Positions 15,932 to 24,681 of a stretch of 32,482 bases of DNA are shown here, piece after piece. This stretch comes from an uncultured Chromatiaceae bacterium (GTDB lineage Bacteria; Pseudomonadota; Gammaproteobacteria; Enterobacterales; Alteromonadaceae), in assembly GCA_937978655.1 (NCBI GenBank), contig CALJUX010000007.1:1-32482 (forward strand), written 5' to 3'. The translations under genes and the position numbers were made by a program. Under the pieces are notes generated by a model, which saw only the letters and a list, made by a program, of their open reading frames with translations, was not told the origin of the DNA and did not search any database. Position 1 is the stretch's first letter. Every line of letters starts with the position of its first letter.

Positions 15932-16629
15932 GCGTGGGCGTCAACACAGCCATGAGCGAACCGGCAGTGCAAGCGCCGGCAAGGCGCATCCGCGCAGTGC
16001 TGTTTGATAACGACGGCACGCTGGTGGACAGCGAATATCTGTGTAATCTGGCGCTGCAGCAGCAATTTGAAAGCTATGGTGTGGTATTAACGCTGCACGA
16101 GCTGATTGCCCATTATCGCGGCGGCAAGCTCAGCGATATTTTCACTGCACTGTGCAAAACGCATGATATTCGCCGGCCGGCCAATTATGAAACCGAATAC
16201 CGGGCGCGCCTGCAACAGCTTTTTAGCGAAGCGCTGAAGCCAATCGCCGGCGCCGCAGCGCTGCTGACAGCGCTTAAACAACAACAGCTGCAGCTGGCGG
16301 TAGTCAGTAACGGGCCACAAAGCAAAGTGCGTTTTACCCTGGCGCATTGTGGTCTGCTGGAATATTTCACCGACCATACCGCGCCTGAGCGCCTGTTCAG
16401 TGCCTATGACTGCAACTTGTTTAAACCGGACCCTGCGCTTTATCTCTATGTGATTAAAACGTTAGGGCGAGAGCCTGCCGAGTGTGTGATAGTCGAAGAC
16501 AGCCAAACCGGCGTGCAGGCCGGCCTTGCCGCCGGGGTGCGGACTTATTTTCTCAATCACTATGACGAGGCCTGTCCGGACGGGGCTATCGAAATTAAGC
16601 AGCTGTCGGACCTGCTGAGTGTGCTCTGA
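15928..16629 (+). CDS. HAD-IA phosphatase, YieH-like
   Basis: 233 aa if the ATG at 15928, overlapping the GH92 stop, is used. An ATG at 15952 gives a start closer to typical family members. HAD motifs: I, LFDNDGTLVDSE; II, VVSNGP; III, the Lys in FKPDPALYLYV; IV, VIVEDSQTG. The order and spacing (VSNGP, then LFSAYD, then KPDPALYL) closely follow E. coli YieH, a 6-phosphogluconate phosphatase of the beta-phosphoglucomutase-like group. It is cytoplasmic. The substrate here is unknown. Coupling to an alpha-mannosidase suggests a sugar phosphate made from the imported glycan. It converges with the next gene with only 2 bp between, and no terminator is evident. Confidence 0.83.
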   Translation: MSVGVNTAMSEPAVQAPARRIRAVLFDNDGTLVDSEYLCNLALQQQFESYGVVLTLHELIAHYRGGKLSDIFTALCKTHDIRRPANYETEYRARLQQLFSEALKPIAGAAALLTALKQQQLQLAVVSNGPQSKVRFTLAHCGLLEYFTDHTAPERLFSAYDCNLFKPDPALYLYVIKTLGREPAECVIVEDSQTGVQAGLAAGVRTYFLNHYDEACPDGAIEIKQLSDLLSVL

Positions 16630-16631
16630 AT

Positions 16632-16913
16632 TCAGCCCGGTTCACGCAGTAAATGGTTACGGGCCAGGCCACGGCGCACGCTCAGGCACATTTTGCCAAA
16701 GCGGCGAATTTCGTCAAATTTAGGGATCACACCCCGCTTCATCGCGCTCTCCCAATAACAAATCTCACTGTCGACCATTTCCAGCAGTTTTTTTGGGCAG
16801 CCGGCGCAGTCGGTATTGGCGCCGCAAATAAAGGTACTGGGTTCGTATAGCGGAAACTCTGCTTTGACCTGTGCAATGATTTGCCGCATGGCCGTGACGC
16901 GATCAGGTTTCAT
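16632..16913 (-). CDS. Small Cys-rich protein of unknown function
   Basis: 93 aa. I do not recognise a named family. It has five cysteines (30, 36, 39, 52, 76), with a C-x5-C-x2-C-P cluster (CGANTDCAGCP) that could bind a metal or Fe-S centre, and a basic C-terminus (SVRRGLARNHLLREPG). There is no signal peptide or membrane segment. Its ATG overlaps the stop of the next upstream gene by four bases (ATGA), so the two small genes are coupled and lie downstream of narX on the same strand. A role linked to nitrate or anaerobic regulation is only a guess from position. Confidence 0.72.
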   Translation of the reverse strand: MKPDRVTAMRQIIAQVKAEFPLYEPSTFICGANTDCAGCPKKLLEMVDSEICYWESAMKRGVIPKFDEIRRFGKMCLSVRRGLARNHLLREPG

Positions 16914-17170
16914 TCGCAGCTCCCGGCGCCGGCATCCGGTTTATCGGCCGGCGATGCCTGCGTTGCCGGCCGGGCTGCGCGCTCGTCCAGCTCCTGCTCC
17001 AGCAATTCGCGGAAAAACACCAGGTGTTGATCGAGAAACCGAATAGCCTGCAGCAGCTGCTGCTGGGCGCCAATGGCACGCGCAGCGGCTGGATCTGCCG
17101 CCATTCCGGCAGCGCTTGCGCCCGCAATATCGGCTTGGCCTGGTAAAAATTCGCTGGCTGGTTTGGTCAT
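16910..17170 (-). CDS. Small hypothetical protein with a helical core
   Basis: 86 aa, of unknown function. The central segment (about residues 33-66, GAQQQLLQAIRFLDQHLVFF and then RELLEQELDER) is strongly helix-forming and amphipathic. The flanks are low-complexity Ala/Pro/Gly. It starts at 17170, 83 nt after the narX stop, and overlaps the 93-aa gene by ATGA. The coupling to that gene is the best evidence that it is real. No signal peptide is seen. It may be a small partner or adaptor of the 93-aa protein. Confidence 0.6.
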   Translation of the reverse strand: MTKPASEFLPGQADIAGASAAGMAADPAAARAIGAQQQLLQAIRFLDQHLVFFRELLEQELDERAARPATQASPADKPDAGAGSCE

Positions 17171-17253
17171 GGCACCACCGCTGCTGACAGAAAAACTGCT
17201 TTATGTTGCAGTGACCGCAGCGCGCTGGCAATTCACCAAAAGAGGTAATCCGT

Positions 17254-19065
17254 TCAGGCCGAAATTCTTTCGGCCAGATAAGCCGGGAAGAACTTAAAAT
17301 AAACCCCGGTGCCGCCTTCAGCCCGGCGTGCGACCCGCAATTCCCCTTCCAGCTGCCGGCTGCGTTCCTGCATAATCGCCAGGCCATAGTGATTGAGCTT
17401 TTCGGCTTTGTCCGGAATGCCCACACCATTGTCCTCCACACAGAGCTCAACCCATTTGTCGTCAAGTTGGGTCAGCCGCACCAATACTTCCGTGCCTCTG
17501 CTGTGATGCACCGCATTTTGGCTGGCTTCGCGCACAATCTGCAGCAAGTGGATCTCTTCCTGCGGTGATAATGGAATATTCGCTAACTGGTAATCGACGC
17601 GAAAGCGCATGCCGGATTGTTCCGCCAGCACCACCACCGCTTGTTGCAGCGCCACTTCAATACCGCCGCCGTCCACTTTCAGCCGGAACGTGGTCAACAG
17701 TTCACGCAGCTGCCGGTAGGCATTGTCCAGCCCCTGCTTCAGCTCAGCCGTAATATCCTGTAATAACTCAGGTTTATTCAGTTCTATCGCTTTGTTGAGC
17801 CGGGTGACCTGAATTTTTAAGTAAGACAGCGCCTGCGCCAGCGAATCATGTAATTCACGGGCAATCACGGTACGTTCCTGCATCAGCACCAGCCGCCGGC
17901 TTTGTTCCTGCTCTTGTTTCAGGCTGAGCGCAATGGCGATGTGGCCGGCGACACTGCGAAACAGCTGCAGCTGCCAGTCATTAAGTTTGTCAGTGGCATA
18001 GGTGCGCACCACCAGTACACCGTGATGCTGGCTCTCCCGCTGCACCTGAAAGCGGTAGACCCAGCCGCTGTTATCCAGCTGGCCGGTTTCGCTGGCGCTG
18101 GTGCAATCATGACAGGTGTCTCTGCGGCATTCCTGATGACTGGGCTCCGGCAGAATCTGTAAATAAGGCCGGCTGCCCTGCTCGGTCAGCAAACACAGTT
18201 CGATATCCTGTACCGCCACCACCTGCTGTAATTGCGCCACTATAGTGTCAAGCCGGGCGCGGTCGATGGTTTCTACCGTTAAGTCCCGTACCATGTCATA
18301 TAAAAACTGCAGTTTGGTATTGGAGATTTGCAGCGCATGCGTCTGGGCATCCACCCTTTTTTGCAAAGTGCCGTACATCGAGGCGATAGCATCGGACATT
18401 TTATTCAACGTCTGCGCCAGCACGCCAAGTTCATCCTGTTCCTGCGGCTCCACCCGGCAGGTAAAATCGCCCTGACCAATCCGATGCGCCGCGCGGGTTA
18501 ATTCGCTTAAAGGCTGCTCGACCCGGTTCCGCAGCCAGTGCAACACCACGGCCGCCAGAAATACCGTGGTAAAAAGTGCAAAAATCTGCACGATACGCAG
18601 CATCCGCACTTTGCGTTCAGCGTCCTGCTGAATGGTACTGACCAGCACTTCAATCTGGCTGACCTGCTGCTGCGCCCGCTGAAACCTCTCGACAGCCGGC
18701 AAACCGGCCAACTGTTGTTCCAGCAACAACCAGTTTTGCCGGGCTTTGACAAACTGCAGATTCAGTTCCGGATTCACCGATTTCATGTGGCTGAACACCG
18801 GGTGTTGCCAGCTTTGTGTCAGTTTTTCCCGCGCGGCGAGAAAATCGGCGCTGTCCGCCTGGTCGCTGAGCATCACCACTTTAAAAGTCTGCATCCGCAG
18901 GGAGCCGGCGACGTTGATAGCCAAAGCATCGCTGTCTGCCCGCTCAGACAGCCAATAAGAAATAATCATAGTGCCCAGTGCCAGGGTCACGATGATGCCT
19001 AACGCGATGCCAATCCGGCTGACGATGGAGGATTGGTGCTTCAGCAATGGTTTTGTTCCGGACAT
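17254..19065 (-). CDS. narX: Nitrate/nitrite sensor histidine kinase NarX
   Basis: 603 aa from the ATG at 19065, which follows AAGGGGGCG. An in-frame ATG at 19092 lacks such a site. Domain order: TM1 about 17-38; periplasmic sensor with the nitrate-binding P-box (LAINVAGSLRMQTFKVVML, about 48-66); TM2 about 157-178; HAMP about 178-230; a central GAF-like module with a Cys cluster (Cys313, 318, 321); HisKA_3 with His406 in IARELHDSLAQALSYL; and an ATPase with NAVHH (517) and DNGVGIP (545). This is the NarX/NarQ architecture, and the cluster and P-box favour NarX. It would phosphorylate NarL or NarP, neither of which is encoded in the window. It is divergent from narG, with NarL-type sites in the gap between them. 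Confidence 0.9.
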   Translation of the reverse strand: MSGTKPLLKHQSSIVSRIGIALGIIVTLALGTMIISYWLSERADSDALAINVAGSLRMQTFKVVMLSDQADSADFLAAREKLTQSWQHPVFSHMKSVNPELNLQFVKARQNWLLLEQQLAGLPAVERFQRAQQQVSQIEVLVSTIQQDAERKVRMLRIVQIFALFTTVFLAAVVLHWLRNRVEQPLSELTRAAHRIGQGDFTCRVEPQEQDELGVLAQTLNKMSDAIASMYGTLQKRVDAQTHALQISNTKLQFLYDMVRDLTVETIDRARLDTIVAQLQQVVAVQDIELCLLTEQGSRPYLQILPEPSHQECRRDTCHDCTSASETGQLDNSGWVYRFQVQRESQHHGVLVVRTYATDKLNDWQLQLFRSVAGHIAIALSLKQEQEQSRRLVLMQERTVIARELHDSLAQALSYLKIQVTRLNKAIELNKPELLQDITAELKQGLDNAYRQLRELLTTFRLKVDGGGIEVALQQAVVVLAEQSGMRFRVDYQLANIPLSPQEEIHLLQIVREASQNAVHHSRGTEVLVRLTQLDDKWVELCVEDNGVGIPDKAEKLNHYGLAIMQERSRQLEGELRVARRAEGGTGVYFKFFPAYLAERISA

Positions 19066-19220
19066 AACGCCCCCTTGTTTTAATCCCTGCATATTACCGG
19101 TTTCCGCTGCCAGTTTCAGGGGCTACTCCTTTTGCGCTGCGCCTTGAAACAGCTGGCAGTCACAACCGGGCCACGTAGCACAATATCAATATAAATCAGT
19201 TCTTTATAAAACTGACACAC

Positions 19221-19257
19221 TACCCACAAAGAGGTATTTTTCAGCGTTAGTACCTAT
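19221..19257 (+). promoter_or_regulatory. NarL sites upstream of narG
   Basis: TACCCAC-AA-AGAGGTA at 19221-19236 is a 7-2-7 inverted pair matching the NarL/NarP pattern TACYYMT-N2-AKRRGTA at all but one base. A single perfect heptamer, TACCTAT, follows at 19251-19257. They lie about 54 and 28 bp upstream of the FNR-like site, as expected for an activator placed above FNR. The rest of 19066-19383 shows no gene. Confidence 0.78.
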
Positions 19258-19275
19258 TCCTGCTCCGTGGATTGC

Positions 19276-19289
19276 TTGCGCCAAATCAA
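19276..19289 (+). promoter_or_regulatory. FNR-like site of the narGHJI promoter
   Basis: TTGCGCCAAATCAA fits TTGAT-N4-ATCAA with a perfect right half and two mismatches in the left. If it is centred at about -41.5, transcription would start near 19324, roughly 60 bp before the narG ATG. The -10 region (GACTACT) is weak, as is usual for FNR-activated promoters. Confidence 0.62.
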
Positions 19290-19383
19290 TCATGATTCGG
19301 CTTGCGCATTCCAGACTACTGGCAAGTTCAGCAAATGATCCGGCATACCAATAGCAACCGGGTCGGCAAGCAGGAGTAACACA

Positions 19384-22300
19384 ATGAGTCACTTGCTCGA
19401 CAAACTGCGTTTTTTTAAAACGCGCAGCACGCCCTTCGCCGACGGGCACGGCGTCACCACCAATCAGGACAGAACCTGGGAACAGGGTTACCGGCAACGC
19501 TGGCAACACGATAAAATCGTCCGTTCCACCCACGGCGTGAACTGTACCGGTTCCTGTAGCTGGAAAATTTACGTCAAAGACGGTCTGGTCACCTGGGAGA
19601 CCCAACAAACCGACTACCCACGAACCAGACCGGATTTACCGAACCATGAACCGCGCGGCTGTCCGCGCGGCGCCAGCTATTCCTGGTACATCTACAGCGC
19701 CAACCGGCTGAAATACCCGAAAGTGCGCCAGCATCTGATGAAACTGTGGCGCGAAGCCAAAGCCGTGCATCAGGACCCGGTTTTAGCCTGGCAGTCGATT
19801 GTGTCTGATCCGGTTAAAGCCAAAAGCTACAAAGAACGCCGCGGTTTAGGCGGTTTTATCCGCGCCAGCTGGGATGAAGTCAATGAACTCATCGCCGCCG
19901 CCAATATTTACACCACCAAACAATATGGCCCGGACCGTGTCACCGGCTTCTCGCCCATTCCGGCGATGTCGATGGTATCTTACGCCGCCGGCGCGCGGTA
20001 TTTGTCATTAATTGGCGGCAACTGCTTAAGTTTCTATGACTGGTACTGCGATTTACCGCCGTCATCCCCGCAAGTCTGGGGCGAGCAAACCGACGTGCCG
20101 GAATCGGCCGACTGGTACAACTCCAACTACATCATCGTCTGGGGTTCTAACGTGCCGCAAACGCGCACACCAGACGCGCATTTTTTATCTGAAGTACGCT
20201 ACAAAGGCACTAAAACCTGTGTCATCACCTCGGATTATTCCGAAGCCTCCAAATTCGGTGACACCTGGCTCGCGCCAAAACAAGGCACAGACGCTGCGCT
20301 CGCGATGGCCTTTGGTCATGTCATCTTAAAAGAATTCCACGTTGACAGCCCGAGCAGCTATTTCACTGACTATGTGCGGCGTTACACCGATATGCCAATG
20401 TTAGTCCTGCTGGAAGAACACGACGGCAAACTGACGCAAGGCCGCTTCCTGCGCGCCGCTGATCTGGTCGACAACCTTGGTGAAGCCAATAACCCGGACT
20501 GGAAAACCATCGGCGTGAAACAAGATGGCAGCCTGACCAGTCCAAATGGCGCTATCGGTTATCGCTGGGGCCAGAACACCAATCAGGTGGGCAAATGGAA
20601 CCTGGAACAAAAAGACAAAGACGGCGACATCGAGCTGAAACTGTCACTGATTGACGCGCACGACAGCATCGCTGAAGTCGCCTTCCCGTATTTTGGCGGC
20701 GCGCCGCACGAGTACAAATACTTCCAGCACACAGAACACGACGAAGTACAAATTCGTCGTATTCCAGTGCGTAAAGTTCAGCTCAAAGATGGCACTGAAG
20801 CCTTAGTCGCCACTGTCTATGACCTGACGCTGGCGCATTATGGCGTGGATAACGGCGCCGCTTTTGGTCTCATTGACCCGAATCGTGCACAGTCTTATGC
20901 CGACAACGTGCCTTATACGCCGGCCTGGCAACAAGCCATTACCGGTGTCGAGCCAGAGGCGCTGATTCGGGTTGCCCGTGAGTTTGCCCGCAACGCCGAC
21001 AAAACCCGTGGCCGCTCGATGGTCATCGTCGGGGCAGCGCTCAACCACTGGTATCACATGGACATGAACTACCGTGGCCTCATCAATATGCTGATGATGT
21101 GCGGTTGTATCGGTCAAAGCGGCGGCGGCTGGGCGCATTATGTCGGTCAGGAAAAACTGCGGCCACAAACCGGCTGGGCCCCGCTGGCCTTTGCGCTGGA
21201 CTGGCAAAAACCGCCACGCCATATGAACGGCACCTCGTTTTTCTATAACCATGCCAGCCAATGGCGTTATGAAAAACTTGATATGGCCGAAGTGGTATCG
21301 CCACTTGCCAATAAAGAAAAATGGACTGGTTCTATCATCGACTTTAACAGCCGTGCCGAACGCATGGGCTGGTTACCGTCTGCGCCGCAGCTTGGCACCA
21401 ACCCGCTGCATTTAGTCAGTAAAGCCAAAGCGGCTGGTGTGGATGTCAAAGACTATGTGGTGAGCGAGCTGAAAAACGGCGGCCTGAAATTCGCCTGTCA
21501 GGAGCCGGAAAATCCACAAAACTTCCCGCGTAATATGTTTATCTGGCGCTCCAACCTGCTGGGTTCGAGCGGTAAAGGCCATGAATATATGCTGCGGCAT
21601 TTACTCGGCACCAAACATGGTTTGCTTGGTAAAGACTTAGGCGGTTTTGGCGGCAAAAAACCGGAAGACGTTCAGTGGACCGACAACGCTGCCGAAGGCA
21701 AAGTCGATTTGTGGGTGACGTTAGATTTTCGCATGTCGACCACTTGTCTGTATTCCGACATCGTATTGCCAACTGCCACCTGGTATGAAAAAGACGACAT
21801 GAATACCTCGGACATGCATCCGTTTATTCATCCGTTATCCGCCGCCATCGACCCGGTATGGGAAGCGCGCAGCGACTGGGAAATTTTTAAAGGCATTGCC
21901 AAAGAATTCTCCCGCCTCTGCCCGGGCCATTTAGGGGTTGAGACCGATTTGGTCACCACGCCGATGCACCACGACACCCCGGCCGAATTGGCCCAGCCTT
22001 ATGGCGTCAAAGCCTGGTGGAAAGGTGAATGTGAAGCCATTCCTGGCCTGACCATGCCGCACCTGAACGTGGTCGAGCGTGATTATCCCAATACTTATCA
22101 GCGCTTTACTTCACTGGGGCCATTGCTGGAAAAAGCCGGCAACGGCGGCAAAGGCATCAGCTGGGATACCAAAAATGAGGTGCATTTCCTCAAAGAGCTG
22201 AACCGCACTCATACCGCAGAAGGCGTCAACAAAGGCCTGGCGCGGATTGACAGTGCCATTGACGCCTGCGAAGTGATTTTAAGCCTGGCGCCGGAAACCA

Positions 22301-23124
22301 ATGGTCAGGTCGCTGTGAAAGCCTGGGCGGCTTTATCGAAAATTACCGGCCGCGATCACCGTCATCTGGCGCTCAACAAAGAAGACGAAAAAATTCGCTG
22401 GCGCGATATCGTGGCGCAGCCGCGTAAGATCATCTCCTCGCCAACCTGGTCAGGTCTGGAAGACGAGCATGTGTCCTACAACGCTGGCTACACCAACGTG
22501 CACGAGTTGATTCCATGGCGCACCATCACTGGCCGCCAGCAGTTTTATCAGGATCACGAATGGATGCGCGATTTTGGTGAACAACAATGTGCGTACAAGC
22601 CACCGATCAACTTAAAAACCGTGGCGCCGGTGCTGCATAAAAAACCCAATGGCAACAAAGAAATAGTGCTGAACTGGATCACGCCACACCAAAAATGGGG
22701 CATCCACAGTACCTATTCCGACAACTTGCTGATGCTGACCTTATCGCGCGGCGGCCCTATTGTCTGGCTCAGTGAGCTGGACGCCAAAGCGGCTGGCATC
22801 GAAGACAACGACTGGATTGAAATTTTTAACGTCAACGGCGCTATTGCTGCCCGCGCCGTGGTGTCGCAGCGCGTGCCGGAAGGTATGAGCATGATGTACC
22901 ACGCTCAGGAACGCATCGTGAACGTGCCGGGCGCTGAAACCACCGGCACCCGTGGTGGTATTCACAACTCGGTGACCCGCGCTGTGATGAAACCAACGCA
23001 CATGATCGGCGGTTATGCCCAGCAAGCCTACGGCTTTAACTATTACGGCACCGTCGGCTGTAACCGCGACGAATTTGTCATCGTGCGCAAGATGAGCAAC
23101 GTCGACTGGTTAGACACCAAATAA
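19384..23124 (+). CDS. narG: Respiratory nitrate reductase alpha subunit NarG
   Basis: 1246 aa (E. coli 1247). This is the cytoplasm-facing Mo-bis-MGD catalytic subunit that reduces nitrate to nitrite with quinol electrons. The FS0 cluster ligands are His50, Cys54, Cys58 and Cys93, at the same places as in E. coli when the Met is counted. The Mo ligand Asp223 is in YDWYCDLPP, followed by WGEQTDVPESADWYNS. The N-terminus has no Tat twin-Arg signal, as for classical cytoplasmic NarG. A CAGGAG ribosome site precedes the ATG. It is the first gene of narGHJI-ppiC. No disruption is seen over the full length. Confidence 0.99.
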   Translation: MSHLLDKLRFFKTRSTPFADGHGVTTNQDRTWEQGYRQRWQHDKIVRSTHGVNCTGSCSWKIYVKDGLVTWETQQTDYPRTRPDLPNHEPRGCPRGASYSWYIYSANRLKYPKVRQHLMKLWREAKAVHQDPVLAWQSIVSDPVKAKSYKERRGLGGFIRASWDEVNELIAAANIYTTKQYGPDRVTGFSPIPAMSMVSYAAGARYLSLIGGNCLSFYDWYCDLPPSSPQVWGEQTDVPESADWYNSNYIIVWGSNVPQTRTPDAHFLSEVRYKGTKTCVITSDYSEASKFGDTWLAPKQGTDAALAMAFGHVILKEFHVDSPSSYFTDYVRRYTDMPMLVLLEEHDGKLTQGRFLRAADLVDNLGEANNPDWKTIGVKQDGSLTSPNGAIGYRWGQNTNQVGKWNLEQKDKDGDIELKLSLIDAHDSIAEVAFPYFGGAPHEYKYFQHTEHDEVQIRRIPVRKVQLKDGTEALVATVYDLTLAHYGVDNGAAFGLIDPNRAQSYADNVPYTPAWQQAITGVEPEALIRVAREFARNADKTRGRSMVIVGAALNHWYHMDMNYRGLINMLMMCGCIGQSGGGWAHYVGQEKLRPQTGWAPLAFALDWQKPPRHMNGTSFFYNHASQWRYEKLDMAEVVSPLANKEKWTGSIIDFNSRAERMGWLPSAPQLGTNPLHLVSKAKAAGVDVKDYVVSELKNGGLKFACQEPENPQNFPRNMFIWRSNLLGSSGKGHEYMLRHLLGTKHGLLGKDLGGFGGKKPEDVQWTDNAAEGKVDLWVTLDFRMSTTCLYSDIVLPTATWYEKDDMNTSDMHPFIHPLSAAIDPVWEARSDWEIFKGIAKEFSRLCPGHLGVETDLVTTPMHHDTPAELAQPYGVKAWWKGECEAIPGLTMPHLNVVERDYPNTYQRFTSLGPLLEKAGNGGKGISWDTKNEVHFLKELNRTHTAEGVNKGLARIDSAIDACEVILSLAPETNGQVAVKAWAALSKITGRDHRHLALNKEDEKIRWRDIVAQPRKIISSPTWSGLEDEHVSYNAGYTNVHELIPWRTITGRQQFYQDHEWMRDFGEQQCAYKPPINLKTVAPVLHKKPNGNKEIVLNWITPHQKWGIHSTYSDNLLMLTLSRGGPIVWLSELDAKAAGIEDNDWIEIFNVNGAIAARAVVSQRVPEGMSMMYHAQERIVNVPGAETTGTRGGIHNSVTRAVMKPTHMIGGYAQQAYGFNYYGTVGCNRDEFVIVRKMSNVDWLDTK

Positions 23125-23141
23125 GCTTGGAGTAGCAATTT

Positions 23142-24677
23142 ATGAAAGTCAGAGCCCAAATTGGCATGGTGTTAAACCTCGACAAATGTATCGGTTGCCA
23201 CACCTGCTCTATCACTTGTAAAAACGTCTGGACCTCGCGCGAAGGCGTCGAATATGCCTGGTTTAACAACGTCGAAACCAAACCGGGCATCGGTTTTCCG
23301 AAAGAATGGGAAAACCAGCAAAAATGGCACGGCGGTTGGACCAAAAATGCCAGCGGCGAGCTGGAACTCAAAATTGGCGGCAAACGCCGGGTGCTGGCGA
23401 ATATTTTCGCCAACCCGGACTTACCGGAAATTGACGACTATTACGAGCCGTTTGATTTTGATTATCAGCATCTGCATAACGCACCAGACAGCAAGCACCA
23501 GCCGGTGGCGCGGCCGCGTTCGCTGATTAGCGGCCAGCGGATGGAAAAAATCGAATGGGGGCCAAACTGGGAAGAGATTCTCGGCACTGAGTTCGAAAAA
23601 CGCAAAAAAGACCAGAACTTCAACGACGTGGTGCAAAAAGACATTTATGGCCAGTTTGAAAAAACGTTCATGATGTACCTGCCACGGCTGTGTGAGCACT
23701 GTCTGAATCCGGCTTGTGTCGCGGCCTGCCCCAGCGGCGCTGTGTACAAACGTGAAGAGGACGGCATTGTACTGATTGATCAGGACAAATGCCGCGGCTG
23801 GCGCATGTGTGTGTCGGCCTGTCCGTACAAAAAAATCTATTACAACTGGAAAACCGGTAAATCAGAAAAATGTACTTTCTGCTTCCCGCGTATCGAAGCC
23901 GGTCAGCCGACTGTCTGCTCCGAAACCTGCGTCGGCCGCATCCGTTATTTAGGTGTGTTGTTGTATGACGCCGACAAAATTGCGGCCGCGGCCAGTGTCG
24001 CCAACGAGCAGGACCTGTATCAGGCGCAGCTGGATATTTTCTTAAATCCAAACGATCCGAAAGTCATCGCCGCCGCCCGCGCCGAAGGCATCAGCGATAA
24101 CTGGATTAAAGCAGCGCAGCAAAGCCCGGTGTACATGATGGCAATGGACTGGAAAATCGCCCTGCCACTGCACCCTGAGTACCGCACGCTGCCGATGGTC
24201 TGGTATGTGCCGCCACTGTCACCCATTCAAAGCGCTGTGCAGGCCGGCCATGTTGGCATGAATGGCGAAATTCCGGACTTAAAATCGCTGCGTATTCCAC
24301 TGAAATACTTAGCGAATTTGCTGACCGCCGGCGATGAAAAACCTGTGGTGCGCGCCTTAGAGCGGATGATTGCGATGCGTGCCTTTAAACGGGCGCAGCA
24401 GGTCGATGGCGTCGAAGATTTAGCGGTACTGCAGCAGGTCGGCCTCACTGCCCATCAGGTGGAAGAAATGTACCGCTATATGGCGCTTGCCAACTACGAG
24501 GACAGGTTTGTCATTCCGACCAGCCATCGTGCTTATGCCGAAAACGCCTATGACCTGAAAAGCTCTTGTGGCTTTAGTTTTGGCAACGGCTGTGGCGATG
24601 GCAATAACGGCGTCAACCTGTTTGGCAGCAAAGCCAAAGGTGTGCGTCAGGTCATTCCGGTGGAATTGAAGGATTAA
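23142..24677 (+). CDS. narH: Nitrate reductase beta subunit NarH
   Basis: 511 aa (E. coli 512), an Fe-S electron conduit between NarI haem and NarG. Four Cys groups are seen: CIGCHTCSITC from Cys16 (16, 19, 22, 26), CEHCLNPACVAACP, CRGWRMCVSACP (Trp in place of one Cys, giving the 3Fe-4S cluster) and CTFCFPRIEAGQPTVCSETC. These make three 4Fe-4S and one 3Fe-4S. GGAG lies ahead of the ATG, and the gene starts 17 nt after the narG stop. The end GFSFGNGCGDGNNGVNLFG is intact. Confidence 0.99.
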   Translation: MKVRAQIGMVLNLDKCIGCHTCSITCKNVWTSREGVEYAWFNNVETKPGIGFPKEWENQQKWHGGWTKNASGELELKIGGKRRVLANIFANPDLPEIDDYYEPFDFDYQHLHNAPDSKHQPVARPRSLISGQRMEKIEWGPNWEEILGTEFEKRKKDQNFNDVVQKDIYGQFEKTFMMYLPRLCEHCLNPACVAACPSGAVYKREEDGIVLIDQDKCRGWRMCVSACPYKKIYYNWKTGKSEKCTFCFPRIEAGQPTVCSETCVGRIRYLGVLLYDADKIAAAASVANEQDLYQAQLDIFLNPNDPKVIAAARAEGISDNWIKAAQQSPVYMMAMDWKIALPLHPEYRTLPMVWYVPPLSPIQSAVQAGHVGMNGEIPDLKSLRIPLKYLANLLTAGDEKPVVRALERMIAMRAFKRAQQVDGVEDLAVLQQVGLTAHQVEEMYRYMALANYEDRFVIPTSHRAYAENAYDLKSSCGFSFGNGCGDGNNGVNLFGSKAKGVRQVIPVELKD

Positions 24678-24681
24678 CAAC

